Part shown: positions 35,562 to 46,046 of the stretch, piece by piece
Layout of the letters: each line of letters opens with the position of its first letter
Position numbering within the stretch: the stretch's first letter is position 1
Assembly (NCBI RefSeq): GCF_000144605.1
Contig: NC_014375.1
Span: 1,612,001 to 1,676,000 of the forward strand
DNA length: 64,000 nt
Source of the DNA: Brevundimonas subvibrioides ATCC 15264
GTDB taxonomy: Bacteria; Pseudomonadota; Alphaproteobacteria; Caulobacterales; Caulobacteraceae
Reading direction: 5' to 3'
Translations under genes and position numbers: made by a program
Notes under the pieces: model-generated
The model's database searches: none
Seen by the model: only the letters and a program-made list of their open reading frames with translations
Told to the model about the DNA's origin: nothing

Positions 35562-36674
35562 GTGATGTCGCATGGACCTCTGGCCGGCCTTCGCATCGTC
35601 GAGTTCGACGCCATCGGCCCCGTGCCCCTGGCCTGCATGATTCTGGCCGACCTCGGCTGCGAGGTGATCCGCGTGGCGCGCCCGGCCGGTGCGGCCAGGG
35701 TGTGGGACGACATCGGCGGTACCGTGCTCCATCGCAACCGGACCCATGTCGAGGTCGATCTGAAGCGCGAGGAGGACCGGGCCGCCGTCCTGGATCTGAT
35801 CGCCCGCGCCGACGCGGTCATGGAGGGGTTTCGGCCGGGGGTGATGGAGCGGCTGGGCCTCGGCCCCGACGTCTGTCTGGAGGCCAATCCGAAGCTGGCG
35901 TTCGTGCGGATGACGGGTTGGGGCCAGACCGGTCCGCTGGCGCCCAGGGCCGGGCATGACATCAACTACATCGCCCTGACCGGGGCGCTTCACGCGATGG
36001 GCGAGGCGGATCGGCCGCCCGTGCCACCGCTGAACTATCTGGGCGACTACGGGGGCGGGGCCATGTTCGCCGTCGTGGGCTTGTTGTCGGCGGTCATGAG
36101 CGCGCGCGCGACCGGCAGGGGGCAGACGGTCGATGTGGCCATGGTCGAGGGCACGGCCGTCCTGTCCAGCATGTTCCACGCCATGATCGCCAGCGGCCTC
36201 TGGAACGACCAGAGAGGCTCCAACCTGATCGACGGCGGCGCGCCCTTCTATCGCTGCTATGCCTGTGCCGACGGCGGCCACGTCGCGGTCGGCGCGCTGG
36301 AGCCCCAGTTCTTCGCCCTGCTGCTGGATGGTCTGGGCATCGCGCGGGACCGGTTCTCCCAGCACGACCGGAGCATCTGGCCAGAGATGCAGGCCGCCTT
36401 CGAGGCCGCCTTCGCCGGCCGGTCGCGCAACGCCTGGGCCGAGGTGTTCGAGGGCGTGGACGCCTGCGTGTCACCGGTGCTCAGCTTCGCCGAGGCGGCG
36501 GACCACCCGCACAACCGCGACCGTGGCGTGTTTCCGACCGTGAACGCGGTGCGTCAGCCCGCGCCCGCGCCGCGGTTCTCGGACGGGGAGGGGCATATCG
36601 CCGCCAAATCCGGTGCGCTCACGGTCGATGAGGCAATCGCGAGATGGGCCAGCGGACCGCCGCTGCAAGGCTGA
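35562..36674 (+). CDS. CaiB/BaiF CoA-transferase family, alpha-methylacyl-CoA racemase-like
   Basis: 370 residues. The N-terminal LAGLRIVEFDAIGPVPLACM, the ADLGCEVIRV motif and MTGWGQTGPLAPRAGHD are typical of family III CoA proteins. The His of GHDINY (~131), the Asp of NYLGDYGGG (~161) and the Glu of GALEPQFF (~246) fit the catalytic residues of the M. tuberculosis racemase Mcr. It is thus more likely a 2-methylacyl-CoA racemase (branched-chain or sterol-type acyl-CoA breakdown) than a transferase. The start is GTG 35562 or ATG 35565. It does not fit the sugar genes that follow, which have their own operator. Confidence 0.85.
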   Translation: MMSHGPLAGLRIVEFDAIGPVPLACMILADLGCEVIRVARPAGAARVWDDIGGTVLHRNRTHVEVDLKREEDRAAVLDLIARADAVMEGFRPGVMERLGLGPDVCLEANPKLAFVRMTGWGQTGPLAPRAGHDINYIALTGALHAMGEADRPPVPPLNYLGDYGGGAMFAVVGLLSAVMSARATGRGQTVDVAMVEGTAVLSSMFHAMIASGLWNDQRGSNLIDGGAPFYRCYACADGGHVAVGALEPQFFALLLDGLGIARDRFSQHDRSIWPEMQAAFEAAFAGRSRNAWAEVFEGVDACVSPVLSFAEAADHPHNRDRGVFPTVNAVRQPAPAPRFSDGEGHIAAKSGALTVDEAIARWASGPPLQG

Positions 36675-36676
36675 TC

Positions 36677-36690
36677 TGCAATCGATTGCA
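36677..36690. promoter_or_regulatory. LacI-family operator before the amylosucrase gene
   Basis: A perfect 14-bp palindrome, TGCAATCGATTGCA, 57 bp before the ATG at 36748. The identical sequence stands before the TonB receptor gene at 44430. The central CG and symmetric arms are typical for LacI-family sites. Confidence 0.75.
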
Positions 36691-36747
36691 TTTTTGGTGG
36701 GCGGGGTGCTAGCGTGTTCGCTTATTCCGGATGCGAACGACCCCTTC

Positions 36748-38568
36748 ATGACCCAGATGGCCGAGACCCCAGCCGACCGCCCGACGCCGGAGTCGGATCG
36801 ACGCTGGCAGGTTCTCCGGGCGCGATTCCGGAAGGTGTATGGCGACCATCCGGCCTGCAACGACGTCCTTTCAGGCCTGGAGGCCAGCCTGTCCCAACAT
36901 CTGGCCGCGCGGCGGCCGGACCTGAAGGCGCTGGATGCCGCGGTCGAGGCTCATCCCGGAGCGCGATCCGCCTCTGGCCAGTCCATCTATACGTTCTACG
37001 TCGACCGGTTTGACGCCGACCTGTCCGGGCTGGCGGCGCGGGCGGACTATCTGAAGGCGCTGGGGGTCAAGTGGCTGCATCCGCTTCCCCTTCTGCGTCC
37101 ACGGCCCGGCGACAGCGACGGCGGGTTCGCGGTCCAGGATTATCGCGAAATCGATCCGCGTCTCGGCGACATGGATCAGATGGAGGCGCTCGCGACGGAA
37201 CTCCAGCGGCACGGCATCGGCGTGATCCTCGATGTCGTCTGCAATCACACCGCACGAGAACACGCCTGGGCCGTCGTGGCCCGCGCCGGATATTCTCGCT
37301 ACCGCGACTACTACATCACGGTCGAAAATCCTGACGACGTCGCCCGGTGGGAAGAGGACCTGATCGACGTCTTCCCCGACACGGCCCCGGGCAGCTTTAC
37401 CCCGGACGCCGAGATGGGCGGCCACGTCTGGACGACCTTCTATCCGTTTCAATGGGACCTGAACTACGCCAACCCGGCCGTCTTCGCCGAGATGCTGGAG
37501 GTGCTTCTGTACCTGGCCAGCAAGGGCGTTCAGGGCTTTCGCCTCGACAGTGCGCCCTTCCTCTGGAAACGGCCGGGCACCACCTGCCGCAATCAAGCCG
37601 AGGTCTACTGGATCGTCGAGGCCTGGCGTGCCGCTCTGTCCATCGTCGCCCCCTCCGTCGTTCTGATCGCTGAGGCCATCGAGGGTCTGGAGGATGTGCT
37701 GCCGTTCTTCGGACAGGAATCCCCCGGATGCGACCTGGCTTACAGCAACGGGGTGATGACGGCGCTCTGGGGTGCCCTGGCCGATGGCGATGCGGGGATC
37801 GCCGCGAAACTGATCGCCGCAGCCTCGGCGCGGCCGGACGGGGCCAACTGGCTGAACTATGTGCGCTGTCACGACGACCTGATCTGGAACGCCCTGGCGG
37901 ACTATGCGCCACCCGAGGATCTGGCGCGGTGGTCGCGGTTCTATGGTGGGGGCGGGGCGAACAGTTTCTCGAACGGGCGCGCCTTCCAGACGGCGGAAGG
38001 GGGCGTACCGTCCACCAACGGCATGGCGGCCTCACTGGCCGGGCTGGAAGACGATCCGTCACCGACCGGCCTGCCGGCGCGCCGTCTGATCCTGCTGTAT
38101 GCCACCATCTACGGCCTCGACGGCTGGCCCCTGATCTATATGGGCGACGAGATCGGCCTGACGAACGACCAGGCCTTTGCCGAAGATCCCCTGCGGGCCG
38201 TTGACGGACGCTGGCTGCACCGGCCGCTGATGGACTGGACCCGGGCAGGCCTGCGGGATCAGCCGGGCACGGTCGAACAAATGCTGTTCGACACCCTGAG
38301 CCACCTCGGTGCCACCGCCCGTCGACTGAACGATCTGGGCGTCTCCGGTCGTGCCATCCCCTGTGCGGCGGGCGATCCGGCGGTCCTGGCCTTCACGCGG
38401 GACGAAGGCACCCGGCGGTTCCTTTTGCTCGCGAACATGAGCGACCGCATCGTGTCGGTGACCGTTCCGCACGGGTATTCAGGTGCGCAGGACGTCCTGG
38501 GACTGGCGGACAATGACGATATGGCACGACTGGCCCCCTATGCCGTTCGGTGGCTGGTGACGGGATGA
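36748..38568 (+). CDS. Amylosucrase-like GH13 enzyme
   Basis: 606 residues, close to the Neisseria amylosucrase (636). The catalytic triad is in place: nucleophile Asp in [16 protein letters not shown] (~266), acid/base Glu in LIAEAIEG (~309), and the third Asp in VRCHDDLIW (~376). An N-terminal helical domain and the [10 protein letters not shown] block also fit. It cleaves sucrose and builds alpha-glucan, releasing fructose, or may simply hydrolyse sucrose. No signal peptide, so cytoplasmic. ATG 36748 is chosen; the longer frame runs through the operator. The fructokinase gene overlaps its stop (ATGA). Confidence 0.85.
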   Translation: MTQMAETPADRPTPESDRRWQVLRARFRKVYGDHPACNDVLSGLEASLSQHLAARRPDLKALDAAVEAHPGARSASGQSIYTFYVDRFDADLSGLAARADYLKALGVKWLHPLPLLRPRPGDSDGGFAVQDYREIDPRLGDMDQMEALATELQRHGIGVILDVVCNHTAREHAWAVVARAGYSRYRDYYITVENPDDVARWEEDLIDVFPDTAPGSFTPDAEMGGHVWTTFYPFQWDLNYANPAVFAEMLEVLLYLASKGVQGFRLDSAPFLWKRPGTTCRNQAEVYWIVEAWRAALSIVAPSVVLIAEAIEGLEDVLPFFGQESPGCDLAYSNGVMTALWGALADGDAGIAAKLIAAASARPDGANWLNYVRCHDDLIWNALADYAPPEDLARWSRFYGGGGANSFSNGRAFQTAEGGVPSTNGMAASLAGLEDDPSPTGLPARRLILLYATIYGLDGWPLIYMGDEIGLTNDQAFAEDPLRAVDGRWLHRPLMDWTRAGLRDQPGTVEQMLFDTLSHLGATARRLNDLGVSGRAIPCAAGDPAVLAFTRDEGTRRFLLLANMSDRIVSVTVPHGYSGAQDVLGLADNDDMARLAPYAVRWLVTG

Positions 38569-39542
38569 GCGTCTTCGCGGGGGTCGAACTGGGCGGAACG
38601 AAGGTCATGGTCGGCTTCGGCAGCGGGCCGGATGACCTGTCCGACCCCATCCGGATCCCGACCACCACGCCCGATCAGACCCTCGCCGAGGTCGAGCGAC
38701 TGATCGCCGGTGTCGCGGCGCACACGACGCTTCAAGGGATCGGCGTGGCCACCTTCGGACCCGCGCGCCTGGATCGCGCCGCCCCCGACTGGGGCCGGAT
38801 CCTTCCGACGCCAAAGCCGGGCTGGACCGGTGCCGTGATCGCCCCGAGGCTGGCCGAGGCCTTCGGTGTCCCGGTCGCGTTCGACACCGACGTCGCGGGT
38901 GCGGCGATGGGGGAGGGGCATTGGGGGGCGGCGCAGGGTCTGCGCGATCACGCCTACGTCACCGTGGGGACAGGCGTCGGCGTGGGCCTGATCGTCAATG
39001 GCATGCCTCTTCACTGTGCGCTTCATCCGGAGGCCGGCCACATCAAGGTCCGCCGAGATCCCGCGCGTGATCCGTTCGAGGGCGTCTGCCCCTTCCATGG
39101 CGACTGTCTGGAGGGTCTGGTCAGCGGGCCCGCGCTCGCGAAGCGGACCGGGCAACGGGGTGAAACCCTGACCGCCGACGATCCGGTGTGGGATCTGGTC
39201 GCGGACTATCTGGCCCAGGCCATGGCCACGCTGTGTTTCGTGGCAGCACCTCGGCGAATTGTCATCGGAGGGGGCGTCGGCAGTCACCCGACGGTGCTGG
39301 CGGCGACGCGGCTGCGTCTGCGCGACGAGCTCGGCGGGTATCTGCCGCATCTTGCGTCCGCCGGGGCCATCGAGACCTTTCTGGTGCCGCCGGCGCTCGG
39401 CGACCGGTCCGGCGTCCTGGGGGCCATCGCCCTCGCGCGGGCGCTCCACGACACATCCCAAACGACCAAGGCCCCGGACGGTCCGGCGAGCCAAGGCACT
39501 CTGGAGGAAGACCCCCATGACCGCCGCCAGCCCGACGGATAG
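38565..39542 (+). CDS. ROK-family fructokinase
   Basis: 325 residues. The N-terminal phosphate loop is [19 protein letters not shown]; the ROK zinc site follows the general order H..., C-x-x-H-x-x-C in ALHPEAGHI and [13 protein letters not shown] (~180-195), and the acidic D of FDTDVAGAA is the catalytic base. It most likely phosphorylates the fructose set free by amylosucrase. The start overlaps the upstream stop, so it is translationally coupled. Its 3' end overlaps the MFS gene by 26 bp. Confidence 0.85.
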   Translation: MSVFAGVELGGTKVMVGFGSGPDDLSDPIRIPTTTPDQTLAEVERLIAGVAAHTTLQGIGVATFGPARLDRAAPDWGRILPTPKPGWTGAVIAPRLAEAFGVPVAFDTDVAGAAMGEGHWGAAQGLRDHAYVTVGTGVGVGLIVNGMPLHCALHPEAGHIKVRRDPARDPFEGVCPFHGDCLEGLVSGPALAKRTGQRGETLTADDPVWDLVADYLAQAMATLCFVAAPRRIVIGGGVGSHPTVLAATRLRLRDELGGYLPHLASAGAIETFLVPPALGDRSGVLGAIALARALHDTSQTTKAPDGPASQGTLEEDPHDRRQPDG

Positions 39543-40764
39543 ACCCGGCAACATCGGGGTCATAAAGGCCCTGACCTATCTGATGTTCATGATGTTCGCG
39601 ATGACGACCGACTCGGTCGGCGTGATCATTCCGCGCGTGATCGAGGAGTTCGATCTGGGCATGACGGCCGCGGGGTCGTTTCACTACGCCACCATGAGCG
39701 GTATCGCCCTTGCCGGGCTGATGCTGGGATTCCTGGCCGACAGTCTGGGACGCAAGCGGGCGATCATCCTCGGCCTCGCCCTGTTCGCCGCAACGGCCTT
39801 CCTCTTCGCCGTCGGCCAGAGCTTCGGCTTCTTCGTGATGCTGCTGTTCCTGTCGGGTGCGGCCATCGGTGTGTTCAAGACGGCCGCCCTCGCCCTGATC
39901 GGAGACATCTCGACCTCGACCCGCTCCCACACGGCCACCATGAACACCGTGGAGGGCTTCTTCGGCGTCGGCGCGATTGTCGGGCCGGCCGTCGTGGCGG
40001 CGTTGCTGGCCTCGGGCGCGTCGTGGAAATGGCTCTACGTCATCGCCGGGGTCCTGGCCGTCCTACTGATCGCCACGGCCAGCGCGGTCCGCTATCCGCG
40101 GCCGGTCCTTGGCCAGCAGAAGCCCGCGGACCTGAAGGCGACCCTGGCCATGATGAGCAATCCCTATGCCTTGGCCTTCAGCCTGGGCACGATGCTGTAT
40201 GTCGGCGTCGAGACGGCCATCTATGTCTGGATGCCGACGTTGCTGGCGGACTATCGCGGGCCCGCAATCCTGATCGCGACCTATGCGCTTTCGATCTTCT
40301 TCGTGTTGCGCGCGGCCGGCCGGTTCCTGGGCGCGTGGTTGCTGGGACGGTTCGCCTGGACGACCGTACTAGTGGTGTGCAGTCTGGCGATCCTGATCTG
40401 TTTCGCCGGGGCGCTGGCTGGGGGTCGGGGCGCGGCGGTCTGGTTGCTGCCACTGTCCGGTCTGTTCATGTCGGTGATCTATCCGACCCTGAACTCCAAG
40501 GGGATCAGCTGTTTTCCCAAGGTCCAGCACGGGGCCGTGGCGGGGGTGATCCTGTTCTTCACCTGCGTCAGCGCGGTCGTGTCGCCCCTGGCCATGGGCG
40601 CGGTCAGCGACGCGTTCGGCGGGGCCCAGTACGGCTTCGTCCTCGCCACCGGCTTCGCTCTGGTGCTGTTCCTGGCGCTGCTGCTGAATCGTCTGTTCGA
40701 CCCGGCAGCGGCGCGTCTCGCCGTCAACGACGACCGGGAATACGAGGTGGGCTCCGCCGGATAG
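39517..40764 (+). CDS. MFS sugar permease, FHS/fucose-permease-like
   Basis: 415 residues with twelve predicted helices. MFS signatures include [20 protein letters not shown] (loop 2-3, ~63-82). GGAGG at about 39502 precedes the ATG by 10 bp. Last gene of the amylosucrase-fructokinase unit, so it probably brings in sucrose or a related sugar across the inner membrane. The coding end overlaps the convergent lacI-type gene by 41 bp. Confidence 0.8.
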   Translation: MTAASPTDRPGNIGVIKALTYLMFMMFAMTTDSVGVIIPRVIEEFDLGMTAAGSFHYATMSGIALAGLMLGFLADSLGRKRAIILGLALFAATAFLFAVGQSFGFFVMLLFLSGAAIGVFKTAALALIGDISTSTRSHTATMNTVEGFFGVGAIVGPAVVAALLASGASWKWLYVIAGVLAVLLIATASAVRYPRPVLGQQKPADLKATLAMMSNPYALAFSLGTMLYVGVETAIYVWMPTLLADYRGPAILIATYALSIFFVLRAAGRFLGAWLLGRFAWTTVLVVCSLAILICFAGALAGGRGAAVWLLPLSGLFMSVIYPTLNSKGISCFPKVQHGAVAGVILFFTCVSAVVSPLAMGAVSDAFGGAQYGFVLATGFALVLFLALLLNRLFDPAAARLAVNDDREYEVGSAG

Positions 40765-41791
40765 CCGTCAGGCCGCCGGGGGCCGAATCGCGCACGATCA
40801 GTTCCGGCTGCAGCACGACGGAGGGGGCCGCCTCGCCGCCCAGACGCCGCATCAGGAGATCGACCATCGCCTCGGCCCCGGCGTGCAGATCCTGCCGGAT
40901 CGTCGTCAGGGCCGGGGAGGCGTGGATGGCGATCTCCAGATCGTCATAGCCAACCACAGCCACATCCTCGGGCACCGAAACACCGCGCTCCGTCAGGGCG
41001 CGTATGGCGCTCATGGCGATGATGTCGGTTGCCGCCACCACGCCGTCGATGGCTGCGCCTGAGTCGAGAAACTCTCCGATCGTCTCATAGGCGGTCTGGG
41101 GCGTCAGATGGACGGGCAGGACGTGGGCGGGCGGTGATATGCCCAGCGCCCGGTGCGCCGCCAGGAACCCCTGATAGCGTTCGCCCAGCTCCGGGAAATC
41201 TGGATTGCCGAAGAAGGCCAGCCGTCGCCGGCCCGCATCGAGCAGGTGCTGCGTCGCAATCTCGCCGCCCAGACGGTTGTCGGTCCCCACAGTGCACTGG
41301 ACCCGTCCGGGAAAGACCGCCCCCCACACGACCAGCGGCATATAGCGCGCGGCGATGGCATCGATGGTCTCGATCTGATCCGACTGGCCGATCACCAGCA
41401 CCCCGTCGACCCGCCCGGAATCCGTCATCCGGGCCAGCCAGTCGTCGTCAGACGGGATCACCCGCGACAGCAGGAGATCATAGCCGTGGCGGGTCAGGGC
41501 GTCGGCCAGATGTCCCAGCAGGGTGATGAAGAAGGGATCCGACACCGGTTGTCCGATCTCGTGGCCCAGCGGCAGGATGACGGCGATGGCCTGGGTCTTG
41601 CCCGTTCGCAGGTTGCGTCCGATGGCGTTGGGCCGATAGCCGTGCTCCCGGGCCAGGGCGGCGACCCGCTCGCGGGTCTCCTGGCGAATCAGCGGACTGC
41701 CGGCGAGGGCGCGCGAGACTGTGGAGGTCGAGAGCCCCGCGATCCTGGCCAGATCGGCCAGACTTCCGATCTTGGCCGTCTTGTCGTTCAT
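40724..41791 (-). CDS. LacI-family repressor of the sugar genes
   Basis: 355 residues from ATG 41791. The helix-turn-helix is SLADLARIAGLSTSTVSRAL at about residues 10-29, with the hinge helix (GYRPNAIGRNLRTG) and a periplasmic-binding-like effector domain ending VPEDVAVVGYDDLEIA. It is set between the amylosucrase unit and the TonB receptor gene, both with TGCAATCGATTGCA upstream, so it is the natural candidate for that operator. The inducer is presumably sucrose or a breakdown product (inference). Confidence 0.87.
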   Translation of the reverse strand: MNDKTAKIGSLADLARIAGLSTSTVSRALAGSPLIRQETRERVAALAREHGYRPNAIGRNLRTGKTQAIAVILPLGHEIGQPVSDPFFITLLGHLADALTRHGYDLLLSRVIPSDDDWLARMTDSGRVDGVLVIGQSDQIETIDAIAARYMPLVVWGAVFPGRVQCTVGTDNRLGGEIATQHLLDAGRRRLAFFGNPDFPELGERYQGFLAAHRALGISPPAHVLPVHLTPQTAYETIGEFLDSGAAIDGVVAATDIIAMSAIRALTERGVSVPEDVAVVGYDDLEIAIHASPALTTIRQDLHAGAEAMVDLLMRRLGGEAAPSVVLQPELIVRDSAPGGLTAIRRSPPRIPGRR

Positions 41792-41915
41792 TGCATCGCT
41801 TTGCGTTGTCGCGCGACCGGGGTCAAATCGCGTCGGCAAAGAAAGACGCGCGATCCGGATGGGGCCGGACCGCGCGTCAGGGGTCGCCGCTGTCGCTCGC
41901 GGCGGTCAGGAGGTT

Positions 41916-44366
41916 CTAGAAGCGGTAGCGCAGGCTGACGCTGGCGGTCCGGCCGTTCAGCGTCCGGGCGCGCAGGATGTTCGTCGTGTTCGGCACGATC
42001 GAGCCTTCCTCGCTTTCCGTGACGGCGAACTCGTCGAACACGTTGTTGACGTTGAGGGTCAGGGCCAGATCCTCGGTCAGGTCATAGCTGGCGAACGGAT
42101 TGACGATCACGTAGCCCGGCAGGACCAGCTGGTTGTCGAACTGGGCGAACGAGTCGGTCGTGCCGACGATGTTGGCCCCGACCCGGAAGGCACCCCAGGT
42201 GTAGCTGCCTGTGCCCTGGAACACCCAGTCGGCCTGGCGACGCGGTGTATTGCCGACGTTGGCGGGGTTGAGTCGATCGGCGGTGATTTCCGCCTTGGTG
42301 TAGGTCACCCCGCCGGAGAAATCGAAGCCGCCGGCGCGATAGAAGGCCTCGACCTCGATGCCCTTGGCCTCGTATTCGGCGTCGGTGAAGGTCTGGCTGG
42401 TGGCTTCGAAGTTGGTCTCCTCGGTGTTGGCGAGGAAGGCCGTGGCGAACAGCTGGATGGCCCCGTTGCGATAGCGCACGCCCGCTTCGTACTGATCGAC
42501 CATGTCGACGGCCGCGTCGCTGCTGCGGATGTCGCCCGATGCCAGAATGGCCGGCCCGAACAGGAGGCGATCGGCGTTGGCCCGGCCCCCGCGGCTGGCC
42601 CGGCCGAAGACGGCGGTGTCGGCGTTCAGCTGATAGTTGGCCCCGACCGAATAGGAGAAATAGTTCCAGTCGTAGTCGACCGGCTTGGTGTTGGCGAAGT
42701 CGATCTGGGTGACCTGGGTTTCCGGCCGTTGGATGATGCCATCGCCCGAGATGTCTCGGGTGGTGACGATCCCGTCGGCGAAGCTGCCCGTCGCCTTGCC
42801 ATTGTCGAAGCGGACCGAGCCATCGACGATCAGGTCGCCGCTTTCCCAGCTCAACGCCGCATAGGGGGCGTCGATCGTGTATTCGGTGTCGTAGGAACGG
42901 CGGCAGCAGTTGCCAAAGAAGGTTGCGCCGTAGCCGACCAGGCCGTTCTGGGTCTGCTTGACGCCGGCCGAGTTGAACACGTCGACCAGGGCGGCGTTGT
43001 CGCCCTTCACTTCCAGCACGAACGAGTTCCACAGCCAGTCCATGTCGATCGTCTGGCTGGAGCGGTAGTAGCCGAAGGTCGTCTTCAGGGTGCCGCCACC
43101 GGCCTGAAACTCGCGTTCCAGCTTCAGGTCATTGGCCATGTTGCCGAAATCGTTGATCTCGGTGTCGAACAGCACGATCTGCGCGAGAAGGCCGTTGCCG
43201 TTGGCGTTGGCCGGGACCAGTTGGCCGGCGTTGGCGCCATTGGCGTAGCGGGCTGTCGATCCTGCGCCGCCGATGCCGGCGGCGATCGTCGTGGGCGAGC
43301 CCGTGCCCGCGGTGAAGGGGGAGACGAAGCGGCCCGAGGCCGAGGCGATGCGGAAACGGTCGGTCAGGGTCCAGCCCGACCCGATGTCGAAGCTGGCCTC
43401 GATGCCGACCGACAGGACCTCCGGGTGCATGCCATCCTTGATGTCGGATACGCGCGGACCGTTGTCACCGTCGAGGCCGGGGCTGGTTTGGAACAGGGCC
43501 GAATGCAGCGTCTGAGACGAGGCGTCATAGCCCGAGAGCGGCCCCCAGTTCGGGTCGCTGTTGGTACCGGTGACCTGGATAGGCGACGGCAGATAGCCGA
43601 TCGCCCGGTCGTTCAGATATTTGGCGCTCAGGCGCAGATAGCCGTTGGCGAACTCCCGCGTCAGCGAGGCCCGGATCTGGCCGCCGCTCTCACCGGTGTA
43701 GCCGGCGTCGCGCGCGCCTTCGCCCGAGCGATAGAAGCCGCCGACCGAGCCGTACAGGTCGTCAGTGATCTGGCCGCCGTACTGGAAGTCGCCGCGCGTC
43801 GAGTCGAAGTCGATTCCGCGCGTCAGGGACAGCGAGCCGCCTTCCTGGCTACCGGTCGCCGTGATCAGGTTGATGACGCCGCCCGGGGAGTTGGATGCGA
43901 AGGTCGAGGCCGAGCCGCCCCGGACGGCCTGGACGCGGGCGATGGTCGCGTCATAGCGGGTGAAGATGTCAGCGTTGCCGAAGGCGATGTCGCCGAACTC
44001 CAGGATCGGCAGACCGTCCTCCTGGATCTGCAGGAACTTGGCTCCGCCCGTCGAGATCGGCAGGCCGCGCACGGCGATGTTGGCATTGCCCTCGCCGCCC
44101 GATGATTCGGACCGGATGCCCGGGATGCTGCGGAAGATTTCAGCCGTCGAACGCGGGGCCAGATCCTCGACCGCCTCGGCATTCAGGGTTGTGACCGACA
44201 CGCTGGAGCGCAACGTGGTGCTGGAGCCGGCGACCGCGGTAACGACGATCTCGTCGAGGTTGCTCGCTTCCTGCTCGGTCTGTTGCGGCGCGGTGCTCTG
44301 CGCAAAGGCGCTGGTGCTCAGCGCGGCCAGCAAGGCGGCGGCGCAGACGGTTCCGGTGCGTTTCAT
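41916..44366 (-). CDS. TonB-dependent outer-membrane receptor, probably for a sugar
   Basis: 816 residues. A signal peptide (VCAAALLAALSTSAFAQ) and a TonB box region (NLDEIVVTAV) are followed by a plug domain (VAVRGLPISTGG; VQAVRGGSASTFASNSPGGV) and a 22-strand-type barrel with C-terminal SLRYRF. It lies beside the LacI gene and carries that regulator's likely operator 64 bp upstream, which argues for a glucoside such as sucrose as substrate rather than iron. Uptake would then continue through the MFS permease at 39517. The orphan ExbD at 47567 might serve TonB energisation. Confidence 0.85.
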   Translation of the reverse strand: MKRTGTVCAAALLAALSTSAFAQSTAPQQTEQEASNLDEIVVTAVAGSSTTLRSSVSVTTLNAEAVEDLAPRSTAEIFRSIPGIRSESSGGEGNANIAVRGLPISTGGAKFLQIQEDGLPILEFGDIAFGNADIFTRYDATIARVQAVRGGSASTFASNSPGGVINLITATGSQEGGSLSLTRGIDFDSTRGDFQYGGQITDDLYGSVGGFYRSGEGARDAGYTGESGGQIRASLTREFANGYLRLSAKYLNDRAIGYLPSPIQVTGTNSDPNWGPLSGYDASSQTLHSALFQTSPGLDGDNGPRVSDIKDGMHPEVLSVGIEASFDIGSGWTLTDRFRIASASGRFVSPFTAGTGSPTTIAAGIGGAGSTARYANGANAGQLVPANANGNGLLAQIVLFDTEINDFGNMANDLKLEREFQAGGGTLKTTFGYYRSSQTIDMDWLWNSFVLEVKGDNAALVDVFNSAGVKQTQNGLVGYGATFFGNCCRRSYDTEYTIDAPYAALSWESGDLIVDGSVRFDNGKATGSFADGIVTTRDISGDGIIQRPETQVTQIDFANTKPVDYDWNYFSYSVGANYQLNADTAVFGRASRGGRANADRLLFGPAILASGDIRSSDAAVDMVDQYEAGVRYRNGAIQLFATAFLANTEETNFEATSQTFTDAEYEAKGIEVEAFYRAGGFDFSGGVTYTKAEITADRLNPANVGNTPRRQADWVFQGTGSYTWGAFRVGANIVGTTDSFAQFDNQLVLPGYVIVNPFASYDLTEDLALTLNVNNVFDEFAVTESEEGSIVPNTTNILRARTLNGRTASVSLRYRF

Positions 44367-44429
44367 CGTATCTTCCCCATGTCCCCGAGCCTCTCATCCG
44401 GGCCCGTAGCCCGAACAGCTAAGCTATAA

Positions 44430-44456
44430 TGCAATCGATTGCAACAATCGTTTGCA
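44430..44456. promoter_or_regulatory. LacI-family operators before the TonB receptor gene
   Basis: TGCAATCGATTGCA (44430-44443) is identical to the site at 36677. A second, overlapping site TGCAA-N7-TTGCA (44440-44456) follows. Two overlapping operators suggest cooperative or stronger repression here. Confidence 0.75.
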
Positions 44457-44556
44457 TGCCCACTGCGGCTGCCTGGCTGGAGGTTGGGTCGAAACCCGCG
44501 GGCGTCCTACCTTTTTCGGACCCTGACGGATGGACAGGCCGTTCGCAACTGGACCC

Positions 44557-44570
44557 TGACACCGGTGTCG
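44557..44570. promoter_or_regulatory. Palindromic candidate operator before uxaC
   Basis: GACACCGGTGTC (44558-44569) is a perfect 12-bp palindrome 61 bp before the uxaC ATG. The ACCGGT core is frequent in operators of LacI- and GntR-family sugar repressors, and differs from the site used by the LacI gene here. The sequence GGACCCTGAC also occurs twice nearby (about 44518 and 44551). Confidence 0.5.
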
Positions 44571-44630
44571 AGATAGGCTGAAGGTCTGCGGGACGGCATT
44601 CTGGCCAGCCCGTTCGTGGATCGCCTGCCC

Positions 44631-46046
44631 ATGCCCCAGCCGCTGCATCTTCATCCGGATCGCCTCTTTCCGGCCGAGCCCGACACACGCTCGATCGCGC
44701 GCCGCCTGTATGCCGAGGTGGCCGGATTGCCGATCGTCAGTCCGCACGGCCACACCGACCCGGCGTGGTTCGCCACCAATGCGCCCTGGACCAATCCGGC
44801 CGAGCTTCTGATCACGCCGGATCACTACGTCTTTCGCATGCTGTTCAGTCAGGGTGTCCCGATGGAGGACCTCGGCGTGCCGCGTGCCGACGGCGGCCCG
44901 GTCGAGACCGATCCCCGCGCCATCTGGCGTCGGTTCGCCGAGCGCTACCATCTGTTCCGGGGCACGCCCTCGCGGATGTGGCATGACTGGGTCTATGCCG
45001 AGGCCTTCGGTCTGGATGTCCGCCTGTCGGCCGGGACGGCCGATCACTATTACGACGTCATCGACGCAGCCCTGAAGACGGAGGCCTTTCGGCCCCGCGC
45101 CCTGTTCGAGCGCTACAACATCGAGCTGATCGCCACGACCGAGAGCCCGCTCGATCCGCTGCATCACCACGCCGCGATCAAGGCCTCGGGCTGGAAGGGC
45201 AGGGTGGTCACCGCCTTCCGCCCCGACCCGGTGCTGGACCCGGACTTCGAGGGTTTTCACGCCAACCTCGATGAACTCGGCCGGATCACCGGCGAGGACG
45301 CCCGGACCTGGGACGGCTACCGCGCGGCGCTGCGGAACCGCCGGGCCTTCTTCGCCGCCCACGGCGCCACCTCGACCGACCACGGACACCCGACCGCCTT
45401 TACCGCCGACCTGTCCGATGCCGACATTCTCGCCCTGTTCGCGCGGGTCGCGGCCGGTCCCGTGTCTGCGGCCGAGGCCGAGCTGTTCCGCGGTCACATG
45501 CTGACCGAAATGGCGGCGATGAGCCTTGACGACGGACTGGTCATGCAGATCCACCCGGGCTCGTTCCGCAATCACAACGCGGCCGTCTTCGCCCGCTTCG
45601 GCCGAGACAAGGGAGCCGACATCCCGACGCAGACCGACTATGTCCGCGCCCTGAAGCCCCTGCTGGACCGGTTCGGGTCCGAACCCGGCCTGACGATCAT
45701 CCTGTTCACCCTGGACGAGACGGCCTACAGCCGCGAGCTGGCCCCTCTGGCCGGCCACTATCCGGCGTTGAAGCTGGGTCCGCCCTGGTGGTTCCACGAC
45801 AGCCCCGAGGGCATGCGCCGGTTCCGCGAACAGGCCACCGAGACGGCCGGCTTCTACAACACCGTCGGCTTCAACGACGACACGCGGGCCTTCCTCTCGA
45901 TCCCGGCCCGCCACGACGTCGCCCGGCGCATGGACTGCGGACATCTGGCCCGGCTGGTGGTCGAGCACCGGCTGGAGGAGGACGAGGCGCACGATCTCGC
46001 CCGCGCCCTGACCTACGACCTGGTCAAGGCGGCCTACCGGCTGTGA
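44631..46046 (+). CDS. uxaC: Glucuronate (uronate) isomerase
   Basis: 471 residues, the standard length. The start LHLHPDRLFPAEP and the metal-site motif VSPHGHTDPAWFA at about residues 32-44 (an amidohydrolase-like HxH) are typical, as are MWHDWVYAEAFG and GPPWWFHDSPEGM. It converts D-glucuronate to fructuronate or galacturonate to tagaturonate in the cytoplasm. ATG 44631 is used; a GTG at 44616 adds five residues. Its stop overlaps the GTG start of the next gene, so isomerase and reductase are made together. Confidence 0.92.
   Translation: MPQPLHLHPDRLFPAEPDTRSIARRLYAEVAGLPIVSPHGHTDPAWFATNAPWTNPAELLITPDHYVFRMLFSQGVPMEDLGVPRADGGPVETDPRAIWRRFAERYHLFRGTPSRMWHDWVYAEAFGLDVRLSAGTADHYYDVIDAALKTEAFRPRALFERYNIELIATTESPLDPLHHHAAIKASGWKGRVVTAFRPDPVLDPDFEGFHANLDELGRITGEDARTWDGYRAALRNRRAFFAAHGATSTDHGHPTAFTADLSDADILALFARVAAGPVSAAEAELFRGHMLTEMAAMSLDDGLVMQIHPGSFRNHNAAVFARFGRDKGADIPTQTDYVRALKPLLDRFGSEPGLTIILFTLDETAYSRELAPLAGHYPALKLGPPWWFHDSPEGMRRFREQATETAGFYNTVGFNDDTRAFLSIPARHDVARRMDCGHLARLVVEHRLEEDEAHDLARALTYDLVKAAYRL

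Noticed and set aside
35562..36674. The CaiB/BaiF gene as part of the sucrose operon
   Set aside because: A LacI operator and promoter gap lie between it and amylosucrase, and its chemistry (acyl-CoA) does not fit.
41721..44105. A 794-codon open frame on the plus strand
   Set aside because: It is antisense to the TonB receptor gene, whose family features are complete; no recognisable domain.
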